This document shows positions 44,704-58,200 of a stretch of DNA of 64,000 nt, piece by piece. Under the pieces are notes generated by a model. The model worked only from the letters and a program-made list of their open reading frames with translations. It did not search any database and was not told the origin of the DNA. Numbering within the stretch: position 1 is the first letter of the stretch; the number at the start of each line of letters is the position of its first letter. The DNA is from Cheiracanthium punctorium (Eukaryota > Arthropoda > Arachnida > Araneae > Cheiracanthiidae). Position numbers and translations under genes: made by a program. The stretch lies in contig JAWZYV010017505.1 of assembly GCA_038373885.1 (NCBI GenBank), positions 124,001 through 188,000 of the forward strand. Reading direction: 5' to 3'.

Positions 44704-47319
44704 TATATATATATATATATAGCATTGGCAACACATATCAATTGTTCAAATGAAATTTCCATGTGCTCAAGGTCTGGTATGTAAAATTATATTCCTATTT
44801 CTAATTTTTGTCATCTTTTTGATTTCTTCTTTCCTTTATATAGTAGGGTAGGGCCCAGATGTGTGGAGTTAATATCTCTTCTGATATGTCACACAACCGA
44901 AACCCTACTATTTGGTTTGCTGTAAATTATAATCCACTGTTTGTGGCCCCTGACGATGGCGACAGTGGTTATAATTTCCGTTCCATTATATTATCACAAT
45001 AATTCTTGCACTTTATTTGGCTTCAAAATCTGGTTTCTAATTCTTGCTAATAGCTGTTATATTTTTATGCGAGATATGTCTTATTTGTAGTATGTTTTGT
45101 TTTACTTGTTACATGTTAGCGTGCGTGTGCTCTAATATTTACTATCGGGCTTGAAATGCAACTTAAGCCTTTTAAAAGTTGTCTTAAAAATCCCCTGTTT
45201 ATGCTACGGCTTTAAGCCATTACTTACAGAAGCACACGCTAATACAAAGTTATTAAGCATAAAGGACTAAAATCCCAAAGAAATTTTTCCTCTGAACATA
45301 ATCAGATTGCATTATTTAATAATAAATCTTTCTTGTTAAATGGACGTCAGTTAATGCCTCCAGCAGAGCAATCTATCATCCTTAAGTGGGTTAATCGATT
45401 TTTGTATTATCTTCTATATCTGTTTATATCATGCATGGTACACTGGTATATAAGAAACAGGAGTGACATAAATGTTTTCCATAAATTATTTTCGTCTCTT
45501 ACTTAAAAATACCATGCGTTCCCTGTTTCTTTCACTCGCATTAAGTTTAATAAATCTTAAAGCTATCGAAATAATTCTAATGACAATACGAAAACAAATT
45601 TCATATCTTATGTATAGCGAACAAATAAAATGTCGTTATAGGATCATTTTTCATTTCAAAAATCGATTTACTAGCAAATAAAAATATTTCCTATTTTAAG
45701 TATTACTTCTGAAGACATGTTGAATGTCTTAAAAATACTTAAAGGTAAGGTTTTAGTTAAATATGAATAGCACGTGCTTGGCTTTAAATTAACTCCTTGT
45801 TGACCAACAAGACAAATATCTTCATTTTTCGTATTAAATTTTGTGTGTTCCCATATTTTTAACTAAGAAAAAATTTGGTATATTTACCACTTTGCAGTTA
45901 ACTTTTTTTTTCTTTTTCAGAAAATTACTATGTTGTATATAAATTGTCTTTCAACAAACCTTTTTAGCTTAGTGACGTATATAAGGGGGGGGGGGCGTTA
46001 GGTGAACTGGACACGCCCCTTAGTCAATACGCAAATGCTAATTATAGCCAAATATTCACCTTTTGAATACATCGCTCAAAAGAGTATGCGGTAAAAAAGA
46101 AAATTTTGATAAATTCTGAAAATTTTACATTAAAATTTAAAAGAAATAATTTTCTAAATTTTATTATTCAGTACGTAACAAAGACAATTTATTATATAAA
46201 AAAATTAAAAATAGAAAAACTTTTAGTGCTGTTGAAAGTTCTTACCAGATATTTAAGATTAAATTTCCAGTCAAAGAAATTTTCTAGTAAGCATAGACCC
46301 TCCCCCCCCCCCTTTAGATGGACTCCTCCCATGAAAAACTCATAGTTACCCACGTGCTTAACATTTCCTGTTTAGTTGTATCTGAGCAGCCTAACTTCGA
46401 AGCAAAGTGTAAGTATCATCGTTACAAACCTGTATGAAATCACACCTACAAAACGGTACAAAATAAAATGCTAACTCATTCCGACAGCAAAATAATATCC
46501 ACTTTAATTTATGATGCAGGTGTCCCACTCGCATTATCCACTACCTCCGATGTAAAGGTTTACACAAATAATGATCTAGCAAAGTAATTTATATTAAATG
46601 GTTCATCTGAGTATATATACAGGGCAGTCATTAAAAAATGCTGATATATCGACCTCTAGTGGCCGTTCAGTTTAATCTATCTAGATGATAATTGAGTAGT
46701 TATTCAGTGGTAGGATGTCGGGTCGGAATTCTCGATCTTACTGTTACAGGTACAGAAACTCGAAATTCCCAAATGGCAAAGCACACTTTTTTTTGCCGTA
46801 GCAAAACGCTCAGAGCATCCGAAAAAAAAAAATCTAATGAAAGTTCGAACAGTATGTGTATTATAAAAATGTACGTGTTAATCACACACAAGTACGACCA
46901 ACAAAACACAATTGGGATGACAGAGGAAAATTTGAATGCGCCAGAGGATAAGACATCAAAAACAAAACGCTGCGTGTCAAATGTTCGGCCGGAAAAACCG
47001 ATAAAAAAGGGAGGCCTGGATTGTTGGTTTTCAAATCGGGAGGTAGAATATGGCGATAAATGTCCACAGTATCACTCACAGCATACAAGGACAGAGGAAT
47101 TTAGGAATGAGTAGAGGAATTTTCGCAAATGAAGAACAGAAATTTCGCGGGAAAGAAAATGAAAATTTGAAATTAAGTTATAAAATTCTCATAAAATTCT
47201 TGAGAAACACTTTTGTACACTTAAAATTTACATTTATTGTTCATTTAAAGCTCCATTTTGTTTTAATTTTAACATTTGACTGTTTTAGAGTCGTTCTTCT
47301 GACCGTAACGGCGACATTA
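44704..47319. other. Unassigned AT-rich sequence
   Basis: It starts with a (TA)n tract and holds poly-G and poly-C runs near 45990 and 46305. An open frame on the plus strand at 46692-47114 (140 codons, no ATG start) has no recognisable motif and may be chance. Confidence 0.4.
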
Positions 47320-47321
47320 TA

Positions 47322-47804
47322 CAGTAGACTCCCTCTTAACCGGCCTCCGTTTAACCGGATCTCCGCTTTAACCAGCATTATTTGATTTACACACAAATTA
47401 ATAAATAAGTTTTTAAAAAGGATACAAACAATTGGAAATTTCTGACAATGACTGACGCCACGAAGATAAGACTGATACCGACATCCGTCAAACAATAGAA
47501 AAATGTTTGATGTAAAAGAACAAGCATCAGCTTCTTCCAAGTATGTGAGGCTTTAAAAAAAAGTGAAGAAACTGCAGCAAATGTTCGATCTTTCACTCTT
47601 CATCATAAAAAAAGAATTATGTTTTCAAATCTTTCCTCTTATATAACGCGGTACATAAAATTTCTGTAATAAATTAATATATTTATTATTGTGCGATTCC
47701 ATCAATTTTTCACGTATATTTTTGTCTTTCTCCGTTTTAACTGTATTTTCGCTTAACCGGCTCAACCCCGGTCCCATTTAGGCCGGTTAAGGGGGAGTCA
47801 ATTG
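47322..47804. mobile_element. Tigger-type MITE
   Basis: Ends are CAGTAGACTCCCTCTTAACC and, read inward from the right, CAATTGACTCCCCCTTAACC. Both sides are flanked by TA (47320-47321; 47805-47806). CAGT-GACTC ends with CCGG and TA targets are those of pogo/Tigger elements. It is 483 bp and has no transposase. The ends differ from the larger pogo element at 13830. Confidence 0.85.
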
Positions 47805-47809
47805 TACTT

Positions 47810-49258
47810 ACTAAAGACATGTTCTAGGTCTAAGCAAGTAGTTGGGATCCAAATTCTCTGTAAATCTGCTTCAGCAAAGGTTGGAAAAGAGCATTTATTA
47901 GGTCGTAGTATTTCCTTAATATTGGGCTCTTAATTCCTGTTTATTGATTGCAATATTAGGTGATGAAAATAAGTGTTTCCATGCATGAGCTCATTTTGAG
48001 GAAAATGCTCTGAAGAAATTAATTTTTGAAAAGCTTTCGGACAAAATAATTTTATGTGGTCATACTTGCAGCTACAGATGGGCAAAATAATTAACCATCG
48101 AGAAAACAGGCTTCATTTGTTGCATGTAATTTCATGTGTAAATAAAGTTTTTTCAGGTGCAGTTTACAGCATTGTGTCTAGATCCAAATCTTTTGACTTT
48201 ATTTTTCAAGATTTGCTTTCAAGCGTTCTAATTTATTTCACAAATTGTGAGAAAATGGGTAACTTTAATCTTCTAATTTTTGTTATTAAATTTCATTTAT
48301 TTCGGGCACAGCTCACATATAAAGCTTATTTGATTCTTGAGTTTACATTTGAGAGATTCATTATCATAATTTTCTTTCTAAAAAAAAAAATAAAACTATA
48401 TTTTGCACTTATTCCCCAAAGTAAGAAATTTTCGCATGAATTCGCGTCTATTGAAATATAGCTTATATTTAGCATTTATTTGTAATTTTAAGGAAATTTC
48501 GCTTAAATTCGCATCTATTTTGTCGAAACAAAAAATTCCGTAACTCCGGGACTGAGTAATTGCCTGTGATGGCACATGTGTAAAATGTGCTATCCAAATA
48601 AAAGTTTTCTTCTGTCCGATCTGTTTTGTTATCAGTGAGTAGCATCTTGCCTCACACATATACAAACTTCCTCCATGCACCTCCATCATGTTTTTGCTGA
48701 AAAGATGCCTTTCGTGCGTGCATAACGCGTCCGTTTTATTGCGATACTGGTACCTTTCCAATGCTCTTCAGCCTGTTTCTCATGCGCTGATCATTTTGTT
48801 ACTGGGAAAGAAAAGGATGCTTTCATTCAAAAACTTCAAGTTTCTGTATCTATGACCGTAACCGTGAGCATCATTTTGAAGGTATTCTCAGAACAATGAG
48901 CTCATACCTATTAAATCTCATCTCAATCTGTTGAACGAAACAGTCACCTGATATATATATATATATATTTGAGAACAGCCTGTGCACGATCCTATTCATA
49001 CCACAGAAATATCTCTCAAGAGAGTTTTAGCAAGAAGAAAACTTTTACTACAAAACTAAGTAACAGTTTATGAATCAATATTTGCAACTAAATATAAGAT
49101 GAAAGGCTATCTTCCTTGACTAATCAGTGACTTCTATTCACCTGGCTAGCCAATAAGTTTAAAATAAGTAATGCATATCAGAAGTTTATTTAAAATAAAT
49201 AGCTGATTTTGATATCGATACGACGTGTGGAATTCTACGTGAAATAAAAAAACTAATA
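47810..49258. other. Unassigned AT-rich sequence
   Basis: There is a short direct repeat (AAATTTTCGC.TGAATTCGCG.CTATT, about 48425 and 48494) and a (TA)n run at 48952-48968. Frames here lack support. Confidence 0.4.
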
Positions 49259-49266
49259 GTATGTAT

Positions 49267-49437
49267 CAGAGGCGTAGCCAAGGGGGGGGGGTTAGGGGGG
49301 TCATAACCCCCCCCCATGAGGAATTTTTTGCCATACAAAATGCATGTTCTTCTCTACATTATCACACACACATATACATATATATGGGTTACAGTAGTCA
49401 TAACCCACCCCATGAAAAATTTCTGGCTACGCCCCTG
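49267..49437. mobile_element. hAT-type MITE with CAGAGGCGTAGCC ends
   Basis: Ends are CAGAGGCGTAGCCA and TGGCTACGCCCCTG. A perfect 8-bp target duplication GTATGTAT lies at 49259-49266 and 49438-49445. The interior matches the inverse of 12396-12567 (CATGAGGAATTTTTTGCCAT). Confidence 0.9.
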
Positions 49438-49445
49438 GTATGTAT

Positions 49446-51797
49446 GTATTTACAGTGTGTCCCATAATGGAACAAACTACAAGAGGAGATAGGGCACGTG
49501 TGGTGTCAAAACCGCTGTTTTCCCTTACCTGTTAATAACCATTTTGGGAAAAGGGTGGAAGTGCGTTTCTAATTCCTTATCCACGTTTCACAGACGGTGG
49601 ACGTGCCTCCAAAAATTTCATCTGTGAAATGAAATAGTATTTCTAAACTATTAATTTTAGGCAGGTGTTTTTCACGAAATATATATTAGTGAAGACGAGC
49701 GACGATCGAAAAGTTCATTATGTTTCAGCACAGTTTCCAAAGTGATTATTACAAACTACACGAAGTCGAACCCCACATTCCTGGGTGATTCTGAATTCTT
49801 ATTAGGTGTCCTACCTCCCCTTAAAGTTTGTAACAATCATTACAGGACACCCTGTATATATGCACTATATTGTCAGTATGTAGAACTTTTTATTTGAAGT
49901 GAACCTTGAATTTTGAAAATCACTGCTTAGTTTTCAGAAACAAATCATCCTTCGATAGGCTTATAATTCAGTTACTGTGGGCTCACGATAAAACGTGACT
50001 TGTCTCACGCGAATTCGATTTTACGCGAGTTTTTCACGGGTAACGTATCTGAAAGCTTACGCGAATTCCTCACTGGCAACACTACATTTTTCGCTATAAG
50101 TAAAGATTTCCAGCAGAAAAGCGAAGTAACAATATTATTTTATATAGTACAGTTAGAGTTATTATTGCAGTACTGTGTCTTACAGTAACAATTATTATTA
50201 CAGTAAAGTACAATAATAATTATTACTCTACAGTGCATTTTTATTATTCAAGTGCCGCACTTTATTGTTATTACTGCATACTTTGTATATTTCTCATTCC
50301 TGCTGATCTACTGATTTTGCGCATTTACAATGCTGCACAGTATTATGCAGTATTATGTTGAACAACACTGCTTTTTTTAATACATTGTTTAGCCAATTAC
50401 TTTATGCGGGAAAGGGTAATACTATCTTGTTGGGTAATGGCTTAAAACAGTTTGAGGGGTGCTTATAAGTATCTAAAGTAACTGGGTGTGTTTTAAAGAG
50501 TCGTACACCCTAATTTACTACTCAAAATTTCCAGTTAGGTGGGGGTCTTCGAACGCATTCCACTAGTAAATCAAGACTCGACTGTTTTCATTAAACCATC
50601 CAAAGAACTTCTGATAAAAAAATTCACACCGTACCGGACACGCACTGAATTAGCACACCTAATAATCCAGAATATTTATTTATTTTGGCATAATTTACAA
50701 TGCTCAAAACCTTTATAACGATGCTTCCGTGAGAGAAATTAGCTATTTTAACGAAAAATCTATTCGAAATTCTTAATGAAATAAGCTTAAATTTAACTTG
50801 ATTATTAGCGAAAGTAAGGAAAATGCGAACGTTTACTTTACCCTTCTAATAAAAGCTGAAACAAACGCACGATCTAAACACAAAATCTATCTGATTAATA
50901 CATAATGTTACATCGATTAGTTAAATTAGAACATAATCACACGGTACGACCATAAATTTTCGCCTGCTAAGATAATAATCTGAAAATGAGCAGATTGTGT
51001 ACGGCGAAATTTATGAATAAGTCCGTTCAAATTGCACTTTTACGCAAATTACTCATTATATCATCCAAATTACTGACATCACGTAAGTTTAACAACCGTA
51101 AATTTTGGCTAATTTCAAATGGGATAAGATTTCAACACTATCCAACAAATTTGAAGCATTTTTTTTATGATTTCGGTATTTTCCGTCCGTCAGTGTACAG
51201 AGCCATGAATATATTTGACTGCAGGGACGTGAAATTTACATGCATTATTAATCTTCATTGTGGCATAAACCAGTTTGAAAATAGTTTGAATGTCATTTGT
51301 AATGTTTTTGAAAGAATGCACAGAAGAATTCTAATGCATTGCTGCTTATGGGTAGTTATTGTTAAAAATGCCTTTCGGAGAGATTAAATAAAATTAGTGT
51401 ATATTATTGAACCCTCCTACTCGAAGGAGGACTTAACTGTCATAGTCATCTATGCAGAGTAATTCGTAACTCTTGTAAAAACATCGACGGTGTGGTAAAG
51501 AAAACCAAGGCGGTTCAGAATCACGTGGCGATATGGGGTCCAAAACGTCGTTTTCATTTATCTGCTAATAATCACTTCAATAATTAATTTAATAATTAAT
51601 TTAATAATGCATACTGCAATCAATATATAATCCAATCAAATTTGTTAATAATCAGTTTTGTGAGTTTATTTAAACATATTGATTGTTCAATTAAAATGAA
51701 AGTTAACCTTTTGATACACGGTGGTTGCGCAGTGAAACCACCTTATTGCAGCGTTTTCATTGTTAGTTGGAAAAAAAATGTTTAAATTGACCCAACA
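49446..51797. other. Unassigned sequence
   Basis: Reading frames (for example 50986-51387, plus) show no domain. An ATTA/TAAT-rich patch lies at 50140-50240. No element ends are recognised. Confidence 0.4.
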
Positions 51798-52372
51798 CTG
51801 AAAAAGAACAGCCGTTTTCATCGATCCATTTAACTACCAACAACATGGCGGTCGATGGAATCAAAAATTCTTTAGCTCTTTGGCTCCAGATGGTTGATAC
51901 GATCGACCACGATATTGTTGGTAGTTAAATGGATCGATGGCAATGGGAGCACTTTTTCATCGCCAGACGCTCTATCCTGTTGGTCTTCTATATTAATGTG
52001 AAAATGCCCGCACTTCAAAGGATTAAAAGGCTTTTTTGAGAATCTTGTGGACAATGTTGCTAATTTAACTGATTTGTTGGTAAATTTATAGAACTTTCAT
52101 TGCATTTTGGGATCTTCCGCTCAATTTATCGAAAATTGTTGCATTTGGAGATAACCCAAAGCATTACGTAGTAAAAAAAAAAATTATCTTGACCTTTATG
52201 GTACATTAACGACATTTTCGACTGAATTTACAAAGCAGCGGCACAATCAGCTTCATCAAAAAACTTCTTGAACTCTGTGGCACCAGATGGGCTTTTTAAT
52301 CGACCGCCATGTAGTTGGTAGTTAAAAAACATCGATGGCAACGGCCGCACTTTTTCAGCGTAGGACAGTCTT
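51798..52372. mobile_element. Inverted-repeat element with a duplicated arm
   Basis: The left terminal part (CTGAAAAAG...CATCGAT...TTTAACTACCAAC...ATGGCGGTCGAT) is matched by the inverse of the right part over about 70 bp. A third copy of the arm, in the right-hand orientation, lies at 51899-51965, so the left 170 bp form a hairpin on their own. The target duplication is not clear. Confidence 0.65.
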
Positions 52373-52828
52373 TCACTTTGGTATTGATGTGAATATGATT
52401 GCGCTTCAAAGGGTTAAATAAAAATATTTTATTGAAATTTAAACTACATTGCTCCATCAAAATGTTAGGTGTAGCATTAAAATATCTTTCACAGGTCAGT
52501 TCAAAATACTTCTAATACATTAACGAAGGCTGATGCAGGCTTCGATTTATTTGGAATTCCAGCGTATTTATCATTTCAGATCTAGAATTATCTTATCCAT
52601 ATGCAACTCTTATAAAAACAAACAAACTGTATAAATAACTGACAAAAACAGTGTAAAAGAGAACAATAAATAAAAGCTTTGTAAAATAACACACATAAAA
52701 GGTACTTATAGACGATAACAAAATTTCGGGACTTACATAAGGTCAACTCATCTTCATTTCCGAAAAAGATCGATCATCCGCACGAGTTGAAAGGATAGAA
52801 TTAAAATAATCTTTCAGAATATCATCCA

Positions 52829-54170
52829 CTAACCACCCCCGTCGACCAGTTGGTTCGCCATCTTAATAAATCTCGTTCGGAGAGAATCCTGTTCCTCACC
52901 GGCTTCCTTGGCACTGAAATCTCTCAGATTCTGAATGGAATTTAAAATAAAGATGGATACAAACAGGAGCGGCCCTACGGTAAGTGTCACTCCCTGCTAA
53001 TATAAAAAAGACGCCCCTTTTTACGTTCTTAGTTTTTGAGTTCGAAATGACGCCCCTTCGAAGCCGGTTCCCAGATGATATGCTTACTGTGTCGGCCGCC
53101 CCTGGTTACAAAAATAGGATGGTTAAATGATAAAATCTACAAAAAGGAACACATTGTTTTCGTCCTATATTAATTCTGAAGAGCTTTTGGATATATTGGC
53201 CTTTATCAAAAAACGGAAAGGGAAAAAAAAAAAAAGTAAGAAAATCTGAAACACTTTTCAGATTTTAATTCTGATTTCTTTATTTCTGATTAGTGATCTG
53301 ATTCACTTTTCAGATTTTACATTTAAGATCTGAAACACCTTTCAGATTTTAAATACGCACTAAACGCGTATTATAATTCCTGGATCTTCCCTATTTTCGT
53401 TCCTTATTTCATTAAGTTGGAAAGTATATCATTATTCATGAGTGTGATGAAACAAAAATAAAATTGATATTTCTAACATCCTTTTTCTGGATGTAATACA
53501 TTAGAAATAGATGGAGAAAAGCTGAGTAGAAAAATGCACAATTGCAACGGAATGAAAATTTCAAAAACTTATTCTCAGGTGTATTCATAATCCAAGTAGC
53601 AGACTATGAAATTACGATAAATTGCGCGAGGCGTTAGAATCATCTCCTCAAAAGCGCACATCAACCATTTTATTTTTCGCCAAATTAAAAAGTTGCACAT
53701 TTTAGTCTCGGGAAATTTCCAAATCCTATTTTTCTTTTGAGTATAAAACATTTCATTCCTGCTGTGATTTCACATGCACATGATATTTTAATTTAAAAAA
53801 ATAACCTTACAAATAATCTTAAAAAAAAATCGTCATTCTTTTATGTTTACTTCAAGAGTCTGAATCATTTAATAAACGTGCACAATATGGCAACCTAGAT
53901 ATGCTTAAATTCTCCCTCATTCCACTGCGGTTTACAATTGCGAAAAGGCGTAGCGAAAAAATGAGCCTTTTGCGATACATTTTTTATCGATATCTCCTAA
54001 AATAATTCGAATTTCGAAAAAATCGCTTCGAGGTATGTCGGTACCCGTCCTGGAGAATTTCCATACAAAATTTTGTAGGTCTATGACCATCCGTCTAGGA
54101 GCTATGCGAGACGCAGACAAACTAACTTACTAATTGACGGACATTTTACCGTCTGTTTTATTTATATAGA
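52829..54170 (-). mobile_element. Helitron-like element H4, copy 1
   Basis: The minus-strand 5' end is TCTATATAAATAAAAC (54170 inward), flanked by A. The 3' end reads GTCGACGGGGGTGGTTAG, a worn form of the CTAG terminus of copy 2. It is collinear with 60855-62108 throughout and includes the same MITE insertion. No coding capacity. Confidence 0.78.
52964..53104. mobile_element. hAT-type MITE inside H4, copy 1
   Basis: Ends are CAGGAGCGGCC and GGCCGCCCCTG. The flanks GATACAAA and GTTACAAA agree at 7 of 8 positions. The same MITE sits at the same point of the other H4 copy (60990-61131). Confidence 0.8.
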
Positions 54171-54174
54171 TTAG

Positions 54175-55540
54175 ATTAAAATGTTATTTAATTTTATATT
54201 TATTTCACATGAAGGAACTGTTGTCCTGTAGAGATGTTACAATTAATTCAGTGAAAATATTTAAATACTTTCAAAGAAAAAAAGTCGGTTATATAACTTG
54301 AAACATTCATTTATAAATATTTATCTCATTTCCAAACTTTGTCGCAAAGCAGTTCTGAGATTTCTTTGCGTTATTCTTCAATTTAAAGAGCTCATGTTTT
54401 TAACTGGTTCTAGTCATCATATTGAAAGAAATGCTGAAAATATTTTAATATCGATTTTCCTAACACTGAAAATCCTTTAAAAGCTATTACTTCTGTGACA
54501 TTTTCGAATAAATTTAGAGGAGAATTCTACTTTACTTTAATATTGAATATTTTAAGTATACGTTTCCGATAAACCTATATTCAATAAAATTATTCGTTGT
54601 CCAATCACAGACCTGTAGAGGATTTAAAAATTTTGTTTCCGCAAAAGCCAATATAGTTTTTGCAGATAATTGAAGATACTAGATTTTGAAGATACTGATT
54701 GCTGATACTAGTCAAGAAAAATAATGACTAATGCACTGATTATAAAAATAACTGATTAAAAAACCAAAGGGTCGATTTATCGCCAAATATGGAAAATACC
54801 TCCATGCGGGCTTCATTTTTAGAATAGAGTTTTGGCGCCACATATAGCGATTTATTGTCAAAAGTTGTCAAACTTGGCGACTTTTGTGTGATTCTAAAGC
54901 AGGCATACTACTGTTAGTCATCTACTTTATCTAATTATATAGTACGATTTTCAAATCAGTTGTTTTATTATTACAAGCAGACCGAATATCTGAAGCAAGC
55001 ACAGAATTACAACACATTTGATTACCGCTTACAACCGCCAACCTCAAAGCACAATCTATTAATGGAATTTTTGCAATTGCAAATTCAACAATTATTGCAT
55101 CTGTCCTATTCGAGGAAGAAATCTTGTCTCATTCATAGTACTTATTTTCTTAAGACTAAAATGGATAAACGCCTGGAAATACAATTTAAACTGATATAAT
55201 TATTGCAATTTTTGATGGATTGGAATTCTTTTGTATGCTTTTGTTAGATGATTATAAATACTATTATTACTGATGGTGTGAATTCTTTCGAGATATTTTT
55301 GTACCATTATTCTGTACTAATATTTACGAGTGCCTCGGCGACGGGATGTTGGGAGTAAGTGAAACAAGGTGGAGGCACTCTCGAAGGTTTGTACCAATGT
55401 AGAGCAACAAACTGCCATTAGCTTTCCTGTAGCTAAAGAGTTGAAAATACATATTTTAAATATATGTATATGTATATACAAATATGTTTCAATATGTATA
55501 TGTATATACATATACATATTGAAACAATAAAGAGTGACCC
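54175..55540. other. Unassigned AT-rich sequence
   Basis: It contains palindromic TATATGTATATACATATA-type tracts near 55462-55520. No gene is seen. Confidence 0.4.
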
Positions 55541-55545
55541 ACTAT

Positions 55546-55690
55546 GGGGCTGTGGTAGTCTAGTTAAGAGAGGTGTCGATATCGTAACTAAAAGGTCGTG
55601 AGTTCGATCCTGGGACCAACTAAAAACCGCCGTGCTCGCTAATAGCGACTGTGGGGCACGTTAAATACGTCGTGGTTACAATGTCCTCCA
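55546..55690 (+). repeat. SINE family C head
   Basis: GGGGCTGTGGTAGTCTAGTT (A-box region) and GTGAGTTCGATCCTGGGA (B box) are spaced as in a tRNA. The sequence then runs GGGGCACGTTAAATACGTCG, a motif partly shared with family B. The two ends do not pair into a good acceptor stem, so it is a SINE, not a tRNA gene. The 3' limit is unknown. Confidence 0.6.
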
Positions 55691-55699
55691 AGTTCCCAG

Positions 55700-56430
55700 A
55701 CAAACGATACCTCTGGAGGTCGCAAAAGTAAGACTTCGGGTGTTCTGCTTGGTATTTACTCCATAATTGAGAAGCCCCATTAGCGATCGATAGTGCTGCC
55801 ATCTATCGGCTCCTGAATGAGGTAGAAATGAACTCTTCGAAAGTTTGTGGTAGAAATTAACACTCTTGGCAGGTACTTCCGCTTTCGATCTAATCTGCAT
55901 TTGAAATTGCTGCAAAATGCTGTAAAGCAGCCCAATAGTCCATGATAAACAAGACACCCAGAGCCTCTATGAAATATTTTTTTTAGAAACAAATAATTGG
56001 ATAGCCAGAAACAAAATATTTCATGTGTTTCTTTTTTTCTTTATTTTAAGCAATTATTTAAAAAGTGAAAGCAATAACACACACATAAGCGGAAAATACA
56101 AATTTATGAACGTTTCACAAGATGCAATTATTTTATTTCTTAGGAAAATAGATTTGACAAATCAATAACGAACCCCGTAATTCAGAAAAAAAAAATCGTG
56201 GGTAAGCAACGTTGTCTTTTCAAAGGATAGATAACTGGATAAAAGCAGCCGGAAGAACAGAAGGAGCAGCAAGTGATGTAAAATTAAGGGAAAAAAAAAC
56301 GCATGCAAGAATAAAAACAAAGGAAAACACATAATTCGTTAAAATATATAAACGCTGATTAAAGCACAAAGATGAACCAGAAAGAGAACAAAAATAAATA
56401 TGAAAAATAAATATCAAACATTTTCATTTT
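55700..56430. other. Unassigned sequence after the SINE C head
   Basis: The first 130 bp may be SINE body. The rest is AT-rich with no feature. Confidence 0.35.
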
Positions 56431-56436
56431 TTTTTA

Positions 56437-56760
56437 AATACGCACTAAAGTGCTAGATATTAAAAGCGTATCATAATCCAGCGCGTGAACCCAATTTGCC
56501 TTTCTTTCTTCATTGCGTTGAAAAGTATATCATAATCCATGTTTCAGTCCTAATTGTCTTTCTTGTACCATTGTGTTGAAAAGTGCATCCTCATCCATGA
56601 AAGTGCCGTATTTGTACTTCTTGTTCCGTAGAACACTTCTTCGGAATTAAAATCTATATTAAAATTGCCAACTAAAACTTTTTTACAATCTTCGACAGGC
56701 ATATTCTAACTGGTATATTTCCCCTTTATAAATACTGTTTGAAAAGTAACTCTGCGTCTT
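56437..56760 (-). repeat. Fragment related to Helitron family H4
   Basis: TTTAAATACGCACTAAAGTGC opens it, and then a unit of about 60 bp with ATCATAATCCA.G and GTTGAAAAGT is iterated. It ends with a segment (CAGGCATATTCTAACTG) also found at 17240. It belongs with 17019-17350 rather than the complete H4 copies. Confidence 0.55.
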
Positions 56761-56764
56761 CAAC

Positions 56765-58195
56765 TCACCTAGACAAAATATTATGTCTGAGAAATATCAC
56801 TCTAGTGATAAACATGGAACGAAGATAACATTAATCTAAGTTGCGTAAGCACAAAAATAGTAATTAAATTTATTATTAATGCAGCAAATTTTATTCACAT
56901 TTTTATGCAGCAAATTTTAACAAATTTTATTCATATAAACATAAGTAACATAGCAAAACACAGAGAAAAAAAATAAGATTTATTAAAAGAGGGAAAGAAA
57001 TAGAAGTATAGGAAGCTAATAATAAACTACTTGAGAATTAGAGGATGCCTTTTAGGAAGTAACTAAATAAGAACTCCAATCCTTGTAAAATTGAAATCCG
57101 TCTGAAGAATTCTAAAAATGAAAACTAAAAATGGTTATATGCTTATGTAATTTTATTCTAATATTAAAATGTCATAAATATTTAAAATGCAAAAAAGTAA
57201 AGTTTGTTATTAAAGAAGTTTTCATGCAAGCCATTTGAAAACACAGCAAAATAATAATAAACAAAGCATAATAATAATAATAATAATAACCATAGGACGA
57301 TCAAAACAATAAGCGCCATTCAGCTAGAATTTTTAAAACATTGACTTTTTATACGTCCTAAAGGAATATAGTAAAAGATGTTTCAGTTACGATAAATATT
57401 CTTCGTCATCGAAAATATTAAAATCTTCTGACAAAAAGAGAAAAAATATTATGAATTTGATATTTTGAAATGGAATTACTTTTTTTTCAATTACAAAAGA
57501 TGGGATGAGGCTGATTTTGTTTTAAAGGCTCATTCAATAATTTTCTCATGTGATTTTCTGTGAATATTCTTTTCATTCTACTGCATTAACTCAGGTTCAT
57601 GCATTGAGTTAAATACCACATTTTCTTTATATCAAGAACACTTAACAAAAAGATGATATTCAAAGATAAAATGAACAAATTTCTCGTCGTTCGCGTATAA
57701 GTTCGTTTTTCTGTAGCTAATTATAGAGAGCTGGGAAGTTCATCCTCATAATGAGTATTAGTGCCCATACTGAAATAATTTGTTCTACAAAAATAGCAAT
57801 AAACTTTCGAAAATAAATGAAACAATTTATTTTACATAAAATAATAAGAAATATAGAAAATGACAATTCAAGCCAGGGTTCTCAGATTATATTTTTTTAA
57901 GGCCAAACGAAAATTGTTATATGTTAACTATTTTAATATTAGATGAAATACTTTGGTGAATTTGCCTAAAACAAGAGCCAACCTGTCAGCCTACCTTTGG
58001 AACCATAGCGCGGTAACGTATTCAATGTAATATCAAAATAATAAGCATCTAAACATTTTCATTTGGCCTTAAAAAAATAAAAAAAAGCCAATCTATCATT
58101 CCTGATTCAAGCAACACAATTCAACAGCAGAATGTTTACCGCAAGAAGTTAAATCTTAGGATGGGACACTTCCCTTAGAAAATGGGATAACTAAT
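56765..58195. other. Unassigned AT-rich sequence
   Basis: (AAT)n lies at 57270-57290. There are no genes. Confidence 0.45.
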
Positions 58196-58200
58196 CCAGG

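Noticed and set aside
46692..47114. 140-codon plus-strand frame
   Set aside because: It lacks an ATG at its start, has no motif, shows low-complexity K/S/N runs, and both strands are open in part.
48396..48761. 121-codon minus-strand frame
   Set aside because: It partly consists of a short direct repeat and has no recognisable domain or splice context.
55546..55620. tRNA gene
   Set aside because: The promoter boxes fit, but the 5' and 3' ends do not form a stem and the anticodon arm is poor. Treated as a SINE head.
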